A stretch of DNA of 64,000 nucleotides from Ignavibacteriales bacterium (GTDB taxonomy: Bacteria; Bacteroidota; Ignavibacteria; Ignavibacteriales; Melioribacteraceae), in contig JACOUS010000029.1 of assembly GCA_016177735.1 (NCBI GenBank), positions 1-64,000 of the forward strand. Direction: 5' to 3'. The notes under the pieces are model-generated. The model did not search any database. It was not told where the DNA came from and saw only the letters and a program-made list of their open reading frames with translations. Positions within the stretch are counted from its first letter, which is position 1. Every line of letters begins with the position of its first letter. The translations under genes were made by a program, and so were the position numbers. This document shows positions 25,650 through 34,434 of the stretch, piece after piece.

Positions 25650-28600
25650 TTATTCTCCCTCCTTCATCCAGTCAGCCATTTTGGATAACTCAAGTTTGCC
25701 TTTTTTGAGAGCATGTTCTTTCATAATTGCAAAAAGAATAGGTGTAACAACAAGAACGTGAATTGCTGAAGTGAGCAAGCCGCCGATCATCGGCGCTGTT
25801 AACGGTTTCATAACATCGGCGCCGGTTCCGGTTGCCCACATTACTGGAATTAAACCAACCATCGAAGTTCCGACCGTCATAAGTTTTGGGCGCAGACGCA
25901 AAACCGAGCCTTCAACAGTTGCGTGATAAATATCTTCCTTTGTAATTGGTCCGCGTTTGCCTGAATGAAATGCCCGCAATCTTTTATCGAGTGCTTCGTG
26001 CAGATAAACAACCATCACTACGCCGGTTTCAACTGCAACGCCGTAAAGCGCAATGAAGCCGACCCACACCGCAACGGAAAAATTGTAACCGAGAATGTAA
26101 ATCATATACATGCCGCCGATGAGCGCAAATGGAACAGAAAGCATTACAACTGCAGATTCCAAATAATCTTTTAACGTGAAGAAAAGAAGTACAAAGATGA
26201 TCAGAAAAACAACCGGCATAATTATTTGAATTGTTCTTTGTGCGCGGATTTTACTTTCGTACTGCCCGCTCCATGTGTATGAATAACCGGACGGCAGATT
26301 TAATTTATCTGAAATAATTTCTTTAGCATCTTCCATAACACTTCCCATATCTCTTCCGCGCGTGTTCATAAAAACTATCGAACGAAGCATTCCGTTTTCA
26401 CTGCTTATCATCGGCGGACCGGAAAGAATTTTTACATCTGCCAATTCTGTTAACGGAAGATATGTTGTTGAATTATTTCCGGTTGATGTTAGAGAATAAT
26501 TTGTTGAAGTTGTTGCAGCCGCAGCCGGAAGAATATTTGCTTGCATGCTTCCAGACGATGACATTGAAGAGCCGCTGTTCATTCCGGTTGAGGAATTCAT
26601 TCCACCGGCTGTATTCATTGCAGATGCAGTCTGCATTCCACCACTTGCCGGAACGGGTACCCACAAGTTTTTCATATCTTCAACGTTATTTCTGTAATCG
26701 CGGTTGTAACGCATCCGTATCGGGAATCTCATTCTTCCTTCTAGAACGATTCCAAGATTTTGTCCGCCGATTGCCGTTTCAATAATATCCTGAAGATTCC
26801 GAATGTTAACTCCGAAACGAGCAGCGGCTTCACGTTTAATTTGAATATCGAGATAGTAACCGTTTTGAACTCTTTCGGCAACAACATCAGCAGCGCCGTT
26901 AACGGTCTTTAATAATTGTTCTGCTTTAATTGCGAATGCTTCGAGTGTATCGAGATTCGGTCCGAAAATTTTGAAACCGATATCGGTACGCACACCGGTT
27001 GCAAGCATATTAATTCTATTGATGATCGGCTGAGTCCATCCGTTACGCACGCCGGGTATCTGCAATTTTTGATCGAGTTCGGAAATGATATCTTGTTTCG
27101 TAATTCCTTTGCGCCATTCACTTTTTGGTTTTAGAAGTATAATTGTTTCGATCATACTGAGCGGCGCATTATCAGTTGCAGTCTCCGCTCTTCCGGTTTT
27201 GCCGAGTACGTGATGAACTTCCGGTATCGATCTGATAATTTTATCTTGCTCTTGCAATATGCGGTTCACTTCGCCGATTGATGCACCGGGAAGTGTTACC
27301 GGCATGTACAAAATTGAACCTTCATCCAGCGGCGGCATAAACTCACTGCCCGTATTCATTATCATCGGAACTGTTATTGCAAGTGCGATAACATTTATTG
27401 CAATTGTTGTCTTTCTATGTTTGAGTACCCAATGAATTAGCGGCTCATAGAGGCGGATGAAAAATCTTGTAGTCGGATTTTTTTCTTCAGGCCTGAATTG
27501 ACCGCGCATCAACATTGTCATTAATACCGGAATTAAAGAGATCACTACAATAGCGGCACCGAGCATCGTAAATGATTTTGTAAATGCAAGCGGCGTGAAA
27601 AGTTTTCCTTCTTGACCGGTTAATAAAAATACCGGTATGAACGAAACAAGAATTATCAATTCTGAAAAGAAGATTGCTCTGCCGACTTGCTTTGCAGAAT
27701 CAATCGAAATTTTTTGGTACTCTTGTTTTGTGAGATGTCCTTTCACTTCGAGTGCGCGAGCTAAATTTCTGTACGCGTTTTCAACAAGCACAATCGAAGA
27801 ATCCACAATTACACCAATAGCAAGAATTATTCCGCCCAAACTCATGATGTTTGATGTAATATTGAAAATGTACATGAGTATGAATGCGATCAGAACAGCC
27901 ATCGGTATTTCGATCAATATTCTGATAATGCTTCTGAAGTGGAGAAGGAAAATCATAACCATTATTGAAACAGTTATTGCAGCTTCAATCAAAGCACGTT
28001 CGAGTGTACCGACTGCTTCGCGTATTAACGTACTGCGGTCGTATGATGTAACAATGTTTACACCTTCTGGCAGACCCGGTGTAATCTCTTTTATTTTTTC
28101 TTTAACACGGTCAATCACTTGCTGTGCATTTTGACCGGTACGCATCACAACAATTCCGCCTACAACCTGACCTTCGCCGTTCTTTTCGAGAGCACCTCTG
28201 CGGATATCACCGCCAAGTTGAACGGCGGCAACATTTTTAATTAGTATCGGCACTCCGTTAGCACCGGTTTTTATTACTGTGTTTTCAACATCTTCTTTTG
28301 ATGTAATGTAACCTTGTCCGCGCACAAATAATTCTGCATCGCTTACTTCCAAAATTTTTCCGCCGACTTCATTGTTGCTTCTTTGAACAGCATTCACAAC
28401 GTCCGAAACGGAAAGATTATAACCGCGCAAACTAACCGGGTCAACATCAACTTGATATTGTTTAACATATCCGCCGATGCTTGCAACTTCTGCAACGCCG
28501 TCAACGGCAGTTAGTTTGTAACGAATATACCAATCCTGAACTGCTCTTAATGTTCCGAGGTCGTAACCTTTGCCTTCAACTGTGTACCAGTAAACGTGTC

Positions 28601-29009
28601 CAACACCAGTCCCATCCGGTCCCAGCGAAGGAACAACGCCGGAAGGAAGTTGTGCTTGTATTGTATTCATTCGTTCGAGAACACGCGTGCGTGCAAAGTA
28701 TGTGTCGACATTATCTTCGAAGATGACAAACACGAAAGACATTCCGAACATCGAAGCTGCGCGCACAGCTTTTACATTCGGCAAACCTTGCAGACCCGAT
28801 ACAATCGGGAAGGTTACCTGATTTTCTATAATTTCCGGCGATCTGCCCATCCATTCCGTAAAGATGATTACTTGATTTTCCGATAAATCCGGTATTGCAT
28901 CTACCGGAAGATTTGCTACACTGTAAATTCCAAATCCAGCTATTATCAGATAAAGAAGTATCACCAAAAAACGATTGTTCGCAGACCAATCAATAATTTT
29001 CTCTATCAT
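25650..29009 (-). CDS. CusA/CzcA-type heavy-metal RND efflux pump
   Basis: The inner-membrane proton-driven transporter, 1119 residues, longer than usual (about 1040). TM1 begins at residue 13. The TM4 segment GVIVDSSIVLVENA matches the Cu/Ag (CusA) type more than CzcA. Two of the three Cu-binding methionines of CusA appear kept (ILYMPVTLPG and RINMLATG); the third position reads RFGVNIRN, with Val. Residues about 785-848 form an insertion absent from CusA, made of Met, Ser, Gly, Asn and Thr, with a Met about every five residues (for example GGMNSSTGMNSG), between the FPIRMRYNRDYRNNVEDM block and YLPLTELADVKI. It precedes tolC by one base. Exact metal specificity is inferred. Confidence 0.92.
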   Translation of the reverse strand: MIEKIIDWSANNRFLVILLYLIIAGFGIYSVANLPVDAIPDLSENQVIIFTEWMGRSPEIIENQVTFPIVSGLQGLPNVKAVRAASMFGMSFVFVIFEDNVDTYFARTRVLERMNTIQAQLPSGVVPSLGPDGTGVGHVYWYTVEGKGYDLGTLRAVQDWYIRYKLTAVDGVAEVASIGGYVKQYQVDVDPVSLRGYNLSVSDVVNAVQRSNNEVGGKILEVSDAELFVRGQGYITSKEDVENTVIKTGANGVPILIKNVAAVQLGGDIRRGALEKNGEGQVVGGIVVMRTGQNAQQVIDRVKEKIKEITPGLPEGVNIVTSYDRSTLIREAVGTLERALIEAAITVSIMVMIFLLHFRSIIRILIEIPMAVLIAFILMYIFNITSNIMSLGGIILAIGVIVDSSIVLVENAYRNLARALEVKGHLTKQEYQKISIDSAKQVGRAIFFSELIILVSFIPVFLLTGQEGKLFTPLAFTKSFTMLGAAIVVISLIPVLMTMLMRGQFRPEEKNPTTRFFIRLYEPLIHWVLKHRKTTIAINVIALAITVPMIMNTGSEFMPPLDEGSILYMPVTLPGASIGEVNRILQEQDKIIRSIPEVHHVLGKTGRAETATDNAPLSMIETIILLKPKSEWRKGITKQDIISELDQKLQIPGVRNGWTQPIINRINMLATGVRTDIGFKIFGPNLDTLEAFAIKAEQLLKTVNGAADVVAERVQNGYYLDIQIKREAAARFGVNIRNLQDIIETAIGGQNLGIVLEGRMRFPIRMRYNRDYRNNVEDMKNLWVPVPASGGMQTASAMNTAGGMNSSTGMNSGSSMSSSGSMQANILPAAAATTSTNYSLTSTGNNSTTYLPLTELADVKILSGPPMISSENGMLRSIVFMNTRGRDMGSVMEDAKEIISDKLNLPSGYSYTWSGQYESKIRAQRTIQIIMPVVFLIIFVLLFFTLKDYLESAVVMLSVPFALIGGMYMIYILGYNFSVAVWVGFIALYGVAVETGVVMVVYLHEALDKRLRAFHSGKRGPITKEDIYHATVEGSVLRLRPKLMTVGTSMVGLIPVMWATGTGADVMKPLTAPMIGGLLTSAIHVLVVTPILFAIMKEHALKKGKLELSKMADWMKEGE

Positions 29010-29113
29010 TCTTGATCTCTGTTTGTTGTTAGTTAATAATTTTTGAGAGTAAAGGTATAAGCGCGGCTGGACGAATCCATCTACACGCTAATGTATTAAG
29101 AAAGGTTTGGCGA

Positions 29114-29575
29114 TCAGATTAAAAAGGTAGAGCCGATTAAATAAATTGGGGGACTATGAGTTTTATATGAAATATCATTTACAGCTTGATAAATAATTCC
29201 GTTGTTAACGTGAACGAAATAATCGACAAACTCAACGGCAGTAATTTTTGTTAACTCAAAATTTTTGAGGGAAGTTTGATCGTTATTTACCGTAAAATTT
29301 TTATGAATGCAGTTGCACTGCGATATTTTTTGCAAAAGGGAAGTGTAATCTAAACTGCAATTTTCAATTATCTGCGGTGTTTCCGCTTCCGCACAGCAAT
29401 GATGTTTTACTATCTCTTGTTTCGGGTGGCAGCACTTATCGAAAGAATTTTGTGCAAACGAAAATCCAAAAGTAAATACGAGCTGAATCAGAAGTACGGC
29501 AGCTTTCAAACTCTTCGGGATTATATGTTCACGTTTCTTATTCAATTTTTTCTTCTGAATATTGTTAATTGACAC
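29114..29575 (-). CDS. Secreted Cys-rich protein, first gene of the efflux operon
   Basis: A 153-residue frame from GTG 29575; an in-frame TTG at 29509 gives a more usual signal peptide (KAAVLLIQLVFTFGFSFAQ) and may be the true start. The mature part has clustered cysteines and histidines: DKCCHPKQ, KHHCCAEAE, ENCSLDY, QCNCIHKN. The C-terminus SPPIYLIGSTFLI resembles small proteins often found beside metal-efflux genes in this phylum, but I do not recognise a named family. It precedes cusA by about 100 bases on the same strand. A metal-sensing or metal-binding role is plausible from composition only. Confidence 0.65.
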   Translation of the reverse strand: MSINNIQKKKLNKKREHIIPKSLKAAVLLIQLVFTFGFSFAQNSFDKCCHPKQEIVKHHCCAEAETPQIIENCSLDYTSLLQKISQCNCIHKNFTVNNDQTSLKNFELTKITAVEFVDYFVHVNNGIIYQAVNDISYKTHSPPIYLIGSTFLI

Positions 29576-29636
29576 GTGTAAAAATAGTATTTACGAAAAA
29601 TTATCCGTTACATAATTTTGAAAATTTGTTACAGAA

Positions 29637-29657
29637 TATTTGGTTAGACCAAATATC
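29637..29657. promoter_or_regulatory. Perfect palindrome upstream of the efflux operon (candidate operator)
   Basis: Arm ATATTTGGT, three-base centre TAG, complementary arm ACCAAATAT. It lies 62-82 bases before the first codon of the minus-strand efflux operon and about 200 bases before the TPR gene on the plus strand, where an operator for a metal-responsive regulator would be expected. No regulator gene is adjacent and the site matches no family I can name. Confidence 0.5.
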
Positions 29658-29855
29658 TGATACGAACTTAAAAAAACTTTTTTGCGAAAACAAACACTCT
29701 TGAGTTTAATCCCAAAATCAAGCTTATATACAGAGGCAGTCGAATTTTTGTTTCATAAAATTTTTTGTGAGTATGATTTTTAATCTCGCGGTCGTGCCTA
29801 TTTGCCGGAAAAAACTTAAGTTAGCACCCGAATAAATTTTAGCTTTGGAGTTAAA

Positions 29856-30461
29856 ATGAAAGTTAAACCGATTTACATATACCTCGTAATTTTTGCGGCG
29901 TTTGTAATTGGAGTTGTTATTTTTTCCAGTACCGGCGGAAGTGAAAAAGAGGCAAGCGGAACGATGCCAAACGATGAAATTCACAAAGGAATTTCAGGAG
30001 ACGGTAGTGAGTCTCCTTCAAAAAGCAACGTGATGGAAACTGCAAAAAAGAAACTTGAGGAACTAAAAATTGCATACGAGAAAAATCCCGACGATACTTT
30101 GAAAGCACGCGAGTATGCGGACATGCTCACAATGGCACACAGATCCGACAAAGCAATTGAACTCTATCAAAAAATTCTGAAGGTTGATGCCAAAAGAATC
30201 GATGCAATGATTCAATTGACATTTTTGTTTTATAACAAAGGCGATCTCGATAAAGCAGAAGAGCACACAAATATGGTTTTGAAGATTGATAAAAATCATC
30301 AACTCGGTCTCTTCAATCTTGGTGCAGTAGCTCAAGCAAAAGGGGATAACGCAAAGGCAAAAAAAATTTGGCAGGATATTATTAAAAAATTTCCCCAAAG
30401 CGAAGTTGCTCGCATTGCGGAGGAATCTATAAAACAATTGGAAGCAGTTAACCAGAAATAA
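29856..30461 (+). CDS. Membrane-anchored TPR protein
   Basis: A 201-residue protein with one N-terminal membrane helix (about residues 6-24), a Ser/Gly-rich linker, and three or so tetratricopeptide repeats from about residue 75: KAREYADMLTMAHRSDKAIELYQKIL, IDAMIQLTFLFYNKGDLDKAEEHTNMVL and GLFNLGAVAQAKGDNAKAKKIWQ. The layout resembles the periplasmic part of CcmI-like or general TPR scaffolds; partners are unknown. GGAG lies before the ATG. Its 3' end overlaps that of the convergent eIF2B-like gene by 14 bases. Confidence 0.75.
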   Translation: MKVKPIYIYLVIFAAFVIGVVIFSSTGGSEKEASGTMPNDEIHKGISGDGSESPSKSNVMETAKKKLEELKIAYEKNPDDTLKAREYADMLTMAHRSDKAIELYQKILKVDAKRIDAMIQLTFLFYNKGDLDKAEEHTNMVLKIDKNHQLGLFNLGAVAQAKGDNAKAKKIWQDIIKKFPQSEVARIAEESIKQLEAVNQK

Positions 30462-31236
30462 TTTGAGTGATCAGCTCTTTATCAATTTTTTCGAAGTAGT
30501 AATTTTTGATAAGAATATTTTTGTGATGATGCCGCCAAATTTCTTCGGGCGGCATTTCTTTTTGCGAATCTGAATTGTTGTACCTGAATTTTTCTTTTGA
30601 GGCAATTACATAAAAAGGTTTGCTGAAATTTTTGCAAGCAAGCGCAAGCAGAGAACTACCGGTTTTATTTATTACACCGCCGTTTTTTAGAACAGCATCC
30701 GCACCTATCATCGCACAATCTACACTTTGCACTTTTTCGTAAATCATCGCTTCGGTAATCAATTCTGTCGGAATTCCTTCCTCCGTCAATTTCTTTGCGA
30801 GAATCCTCCCCTCAAACTTTGGGCGCGATTCGCAAACGATAACAGAGAGCTTCCTATTTATTTTGTTCAGCCGCAACAATATTTCGAGCACCGTTCTGCT
30901 GTTTGAAAGTGTGATGATCTTATCATGCTTTTTCAAACCGGGGAGAATGTTATTGAAAATTTTGTCGTAAACATTTTCGAATAATGAATCGTACTTGCTG
31001 AAAAATTTATCGAGTTTTCTTTCTTTAATAAGCGTGTGTTCCAATTCGCCGATATAATTCTGCACATTCTGAAACGATTTGAATTGTTCTTTGATATCGT
31101 AAACGAGCATGGGGAGAGCTTCGATAATTTTTTGTTCTCGTTTCAAATGTTCGTGCAGCTCGGATAAAATATCGGCACTGCCGGAAGTTTTATCCGAAAA
31201 AATTTTGCGAAGGGGAGAGGCGTTTCCTTTTTTCAT
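30448..31236 (-). CDS. eIF-2B alpha/beta/delta-like (sugar-phosphate isomerase family) protein
   Basis: About 262 residues. The C-terminal half shows the family signature: LSNSRTVLEIL, VCESRPKFEGRILAKKL, then CAMIGADAVLKNGGVINKTGSSLLAL with the conserved Asp of GADAV. Bacterial and archaeal members include methylthioribose-1-phosphate isomerase and ribose-1,5-bisphosphate isomerase, but this copy is shorter than MtnA and its substrate cannot be read. The frame has a TTG one codon earlier; ATG 31236 is preferred. It ends a minus-strand cluster with uspA nine bases upstream, and its 3' end overlaps the TPR gene. Confidence 0.75.
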   Translation of the reverse strand: MKKGNASPLRKIFSDKTSGSADILSELHEHLKREQKIIEALPMLVYDIKEQFKSFQNVQNYIGELEHTLIKERKLDKFFSKYDSLFENVYDKIFNNILPGLKKHDKIITLSNSRTVLEILLRLNKINRKLSVIVCESRPKFEGRILAKKLTEEGIPTELITEAMIYEKVQSVDCAMIGADAVLKNGGVINKTGSSLLALACKNFSKPFYVIASKEKFRYNNSDSQKEMPPEEIWRHHHKNILIKNYYFEKIDKELITQIISG

Positions 31237-31245
31237 CAAAAATTT

Positions 31246-31716
31246 TTACCGGTTGTTGAATTTGAATCCTTTAACCGGCTCGCGTAAAGTTAATACCGGG
31301 CACGGAGCTTTGCGGACAACTTTTTCTGCAGTACTGCCAAATAGAAGATGTTCAACGCCGGTATGCCCGTGTGATGCAATTATAATTAAGTCGATATCGT
31401 TTTCGCGAGCAGTGTCGTTAATTTCAACAAACGGCTTGCCGGTTTTAATCATTGTCTCGACTTCAACGGAAGGATCCATAAAATTTTTTGCGAGGCTGGT
31501 TAATTCTTCATCGGCACGTTTCTGCAAGTCGGCATCCATCGATGGAATTGCAACTTGCCCCATGCTGAAATCAGCCGGATAAATAGTCGGTTCAACAACA
31601 TAAACAAGAAAAATTTTTGCGTGGAAATGTTTGGCGAACTGCACGGCATATTTTAGCGCATTCTTCGAGTAATCGGAAAAATCGATCGGCACCAAGATGT
31701 TGTTGATCAAGTCCAT
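31246..31716 (-). CDS. Universal stress protein (UspA family)
   Basis: A single-domain 156-residue Usp. ILVPIDFSDYSKNAL is at the N-terminus, and the nucleotide-binding signature GHTGVEHLLFGSTAEKVVRKAPCPVL (G-2x-G-9x-G-S/T pattern) lies near residues 115-140, so ATP binding is predicted. GGAGGG precedes the ATG. It is flanked on the same strand by a cyclic-nucleotide-binding protein and the eIF2B-like protein, suggesting a shared energy- or stress-related transcript. Confidence 0.92.
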   Translation of the reverse strand: MDLINNILVPIDFSDYSKNALKYAVQFAKHFHAKIFLVYVVEPTIYPADFSMGQVAIPSMDADLQKRADEELTSLAKNFMDPSVEVETMIKTGKPFVEINDTARENDIDLIIIASHGHTGVEHLLFGSTAEKVVRKAPCPVLTLREPVKGFKFNNR

Positions 31717-31725
31717 ACACCCTCC

Positions 31726-32256
31726 TCATTTAGTTCTTGTTCTATTGTAGAGCATAAAATAATCTTGATTAAGATTTCTTAAACGCGTTGCAACTATTTG
31801 AGAAATACCGCGGAGAATTTTTATTCCTTCTTTCGGATATGTTTCAACAAATTCATCGAGATCCGGTTTGAAGATTACTGCAATTTGTGAATCTTTCATC
31901 GCAATTGCCGATGCTGAACGTTTCTCTTGGTCGAGCAGAGCAAGTTCTCCGAAGAAATCGCCGCGTGCAAGTGTGGCGAGATCAAACCGGTCGCCGTCTG
32001 TTTCTTCAGTTATTAAAATTTCTCCTTTGATAATCACATAAAGTGCAATGCCCGGATCGTTCTGATAAAAAACATATTCGTTGGCTGCGTAAGCTCTGTT
32101 ATGAATTAGTTTGATAAGTGTTCGGAATGGTTTGTTGCCGAGGTTTTTAAACGGCGGCATCGAAATTAAAACTTCTTCGAGTTCATCTCTCTTTGTCGGA
32201 GTTTTAAATAAATTAGCCCAGAAGCTGCTTTTGGTGTTGGAAGAATTATTTTCCAT
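31726..32256 (-). CDS. Cyclic-nucleotide-binding domain protein without DNA-binding domain
   Basis: A 176-residue protein with one cNMP-binding fold (about residues 35-155). The phosphate-binding cassette is GDFFGELALLDQEKRSASA; the Arg expected to contact the cyclic phosphate is present. It has no helix-turn-helix after the barrel, so unlike CRP it cannot act alone as a transcription factor. It ends in a helix (GISQIVATRLRNLNQDYF). GAGAGGG precedes the ATG. It probably regulates a partner, but none is evident. Confidence 0.85.
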   Translation of the reverse strand: MENNSSNTKSSFWANLFKTPTKRDELEEVLISMPPFKNLGNKPFRTLIKLIHNRAYAANEYVFYQNDPGIALYVIIKGEILITEETDGDRFDLATLARGDFFGELALLDQEKRSASAIAMKDSQIAVIFKPDLDEFVETYPKEGIKILRGISQIVATRLRNLNQDYFMLYNRTRTK

Positions 32257-32265
32257 TTTGCCCTC

Positions 32266-33018
32266 TCAATTAAAGATGCCGGCTTCAGCTACACGCCAAA
32301 TTTTTTGGCAAGGAAATTTATTTTCGTAAAGAGCGCGACCGATAATAACGGAATCAACATAACCATCGGCTTCCAGTTGAAGCTTTATTAAATCCGGGTA
32401 GCCGCCGATTCCGCCGGAGTGTGTAACTTTTCTCTCCGTAACTTCTGCAATTTGTTTTGAAAGTTCAATATTCGGACCCGATAACATTCCGTTAGTTTGC
32501 ACGTCGGTAACAATGTAGCGTTCGGCGCCAAGCTCTTTCAATCTTTTTGCAAACTCCGTTGCAGTAATTCCGGTACGGACTTTTCTGCCGCGCGTTACTA
32601 CTTCTTTATCAATTACATCAATTGCGGCAACAACTTTATTCGGTGTGAAATGTTCGAGAATTTTTATGAACTCACGCGGATTCATAAAAGCAAGTGTACC
32701 TATAACAATTCTCGCAACGCCCAGTTCGAATGCAAGTTTTGCATCTTCAAATGTGCTGATGCCGCCGCCGAGTTCAACCGGAATTATAACCGACTCGCAA
32801 ATGTTGTGTATAACATTATCGTTTGCGTGCGAGTGATGCCACGAGGCGTTGAAATCAACAACATGAATACACTTGGCATTCTCGGCTCTCCAAATCATAG
32901 CCATCTCAACCGGATCGCTCCCGTAATCTGCACAGTGTAATTCGGGAATACCTTGAACTATTCTAACAGTTCTTCCATCAATAATATCGATGGAAGGAAT
33001 AACTAACAGCTTAGCCAT
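32266..33018 (-). CDS. Divergent HisA paralogue (TIM barrel, catalytic Asp replaced)
   Basis: A 250-residue HisA-like (beta/alpha)8 barrel. The first catalytic Asp is kept (Asp11 in IPSIDIIDG), and both phosphate loops (VELGGGIS, VTHSGGIGG) are intact. The second catalytic Asp, in the KDGT motif of active HisA, is Asn176 here (DVQTNGMLSGPN). A longer, His-rich loop, NASWHHSHANDN, follows strand 2. A full hisA lies in the his operon, so this copy is not needed for histidine synthesis. The start overlaps the acyl-CoA dehydrogenase stop by eight bases, implying coupling. A changed substrate, or binding without catalysis, is inferred. Confidence 0.85.
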   Translation of the reverse strand: MAKLLVIPSIDIIDGRTVRIVQGIPELHCADYGSDPVEMAMIWRAENAKCIHVVDFNASWHHSHANDNVIHNICESVIIPVELGGGISTFEDAKLAFELGVARIVIGTLAFMNPREFIKILEHFTPNKVVAAIDVIDKEVVTRGRKVRTGITATEFAKRLKELGAERYIVTDVQTNGMLSGPNIELSKQIAEVTERKVTHSGGIGGYPDLIKLQLEADGYVDSVIIGRALYENKFPCQKIWRVAEAGIFN

Positions 33019-34162
33019 CTAACTTCCACTTCCCGTTATTCTTAATGGTTTTTCGACTGATAATTAATTTTTGTATTTCGCTCGTCCCTTCAAAGATACG
33101 AAGAATTCTTGCATCGCGGTAAACTCTTTCAATCGGAAGTTCGCGCGAGAAACCCATGCCGCCGTGTATTTGCAAAGCAGTATCGGCAACTTCGGAAACA
33201 GCTTCGGAACAATAAAGTTTTACAATTGCCGCATCTTGAGAAATATCGAGCCCCTTTTCATATTTATCTGCCGCGCGGTAGAGCATACTTTCCATCGCGT
33301 AAATTTTTGAAGTCATGTCGGAAATCATAAACTGAATTCCCTGAAACTTTGCAATCGGCTGATCGAACTGAATTCTTTGATTTGCATATTGAACTGAAAG
33401 TTCGAGCATTTCTTTTGCGGCACCAAGCGAGCAAGCACCGACAGTTAATCTTCCGGCATCAAGTGTGTTCATTGCAATTAAAAATCCGCGTCCGTCAGTT
33501 CCAATCATATTTTCTTCGGGTACTTCAACGTTATCGAAACTAATAGTATTTGTTACGCTTCCTTTTATGCCGAGTTTCTTTTCATTTGGACCAACAGAGA
33601 CGCCGGGGAAATTTTTTTCGATAACAAAACCGGTAATTCCTTTTTCTGTCCGTGCGAAGACGGAAAAAACATCTGCAATTTCGCCGTTGGTTATCCAAAG
33701 TTTTTCTCCGTTGATAATCCATTTGCCGTTTTTCTTTGCTGCAGAAGTTTTCAGATTGAACGAATCCGAGCCGGCTTGTGCTTCCGTTAAACAGAAAGCG
33801 GCTAATCTCTCTCCGCTGCAAAGTGAAGGAAGATATTTTTGTTTCAATTCTTCGGAACCGCCGATGAAGATTGCGTTCGTTCCAATTGACTGATGCGCAC
33901 CGATCATTGTAGCTGTTGAGCCGCAAGCACGCGAAACTTCTTCCTGAGCAATGCAGTAGCCAATTTCTCCGAAGCCGCCTCCGCCGTATTTTTCGGGGAA
34001 GTAAGTTCCGAACATTCCCATACCGGCAATTTTTTGAATCAGCTCTCGCGGAATTTTTTCTTCTTCATCTATTTTTCTTGCTATCGGGCGGATTTCGGAA
34101 TCTGTGAAATCACGGATTGTTTTGCGTAGTAGTTCCTGATCTTCAGTAAATGTTATCTGCAT
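33011..34162 (-). CDS. Acyl-CoA dehydrogenase
   Basis: An FAD enzyme of 383 residues that introduces a 2,3-double bond into an acyl-CoA. FAD-binding block AFCLTEAQAGSD is near residue 128, the C-terminal signature HGGMGFSRELPIERVYRDAR near 330, and the catalytic Glu358 lies in IFEGTSEIQ, the position used by short- and medium-chain enzymes. Chain-length specificity cannot be read. It is first in a minus-strand cluster and overlaps the HisA paralogue. The electron acceptor ETF is not in the window, but a membrane Fe-S oxidoreductase at 35886 could connect ETF to quinone. Confidence 0.93.
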   Translation of the reverse strand: MQITFTEDQELLRKTIRDFTDSEIRPIARKIDEEEKIPRELIQKIAGMGMFGTYFPEKYGGGGFGEIGYCIAQEEVSRACGSTATMIGAHQSIGTNAIFIGGSEELKQKYLPSLCSGERLAAFCLTEAQAGSDSFNLKTSAAKKNGKWIINGEKLWITNGEIADVFSVFARTEKGITGFVIEKNFPGVSVGPNEKKLGIKGSVTNTISFDNVEVPEENMIGTDGRGFLIAMNTLDAGRLTVGACSLGAAKEMLELSVQYANQRIQFDQPIAKFQGIQFMISDMTSKIYAMESMLYRAADKYEKGLDISQDAAIVKLYCSEAVSEVADTALQIHGGMGFSRELPIERVYRDARILRIFEGTSEIQKLIISRKTIKNNGKWKLDG

Positions 34163-34258
34163 TCGGTCTAATTTTTTTTATGAATAAATGAAAAATAACC
34201 AATCTGGTTTCCAAAAAAAATTTTGGCAGCTCAGAAAATTTCATGCAATAACATGTTT

Positions 34259-34347
34259 GCCCCAAACTTTTCTTCGGCATTCCAACATCAAGTTGTTTGA
34301 AGACCATTACTTGCAAGTTTTTTATTGATGTTAAAAAAGTTTGGTGC
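34259..34347. repeat. MITE-like element with 15-base terminal inverted repeats
   Basis: The left end GCCCCAAACTTTTCT (34259-34273) is inverted at the right end AAAAAAGTTTGGTGC (34333-34347), 13 of 15 matching. An inner pair AACATCAA/TTGATGTT (34284-34291, 34325-34332) extends the fold. The left end is identical to the complement of the right end of a second unit at 38205-38349. No coding content. Confidence 0.5.
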
Positions 34348-34434
34348 AGCTGCAGCAAAAAATTTTTGATAACTCTGCTCGATTGGCGAACAATTCTTGA
34401 CTTTCCCGCCCTTAATCCTCATATTTCGCAGCGT

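Noticed and set aside
34297-34434. N-terminal extension of the alpha/beta hydrolase
   Set aside because: The sequence is non-conserved, begins at TTG and crosses an inverted-repeat element.
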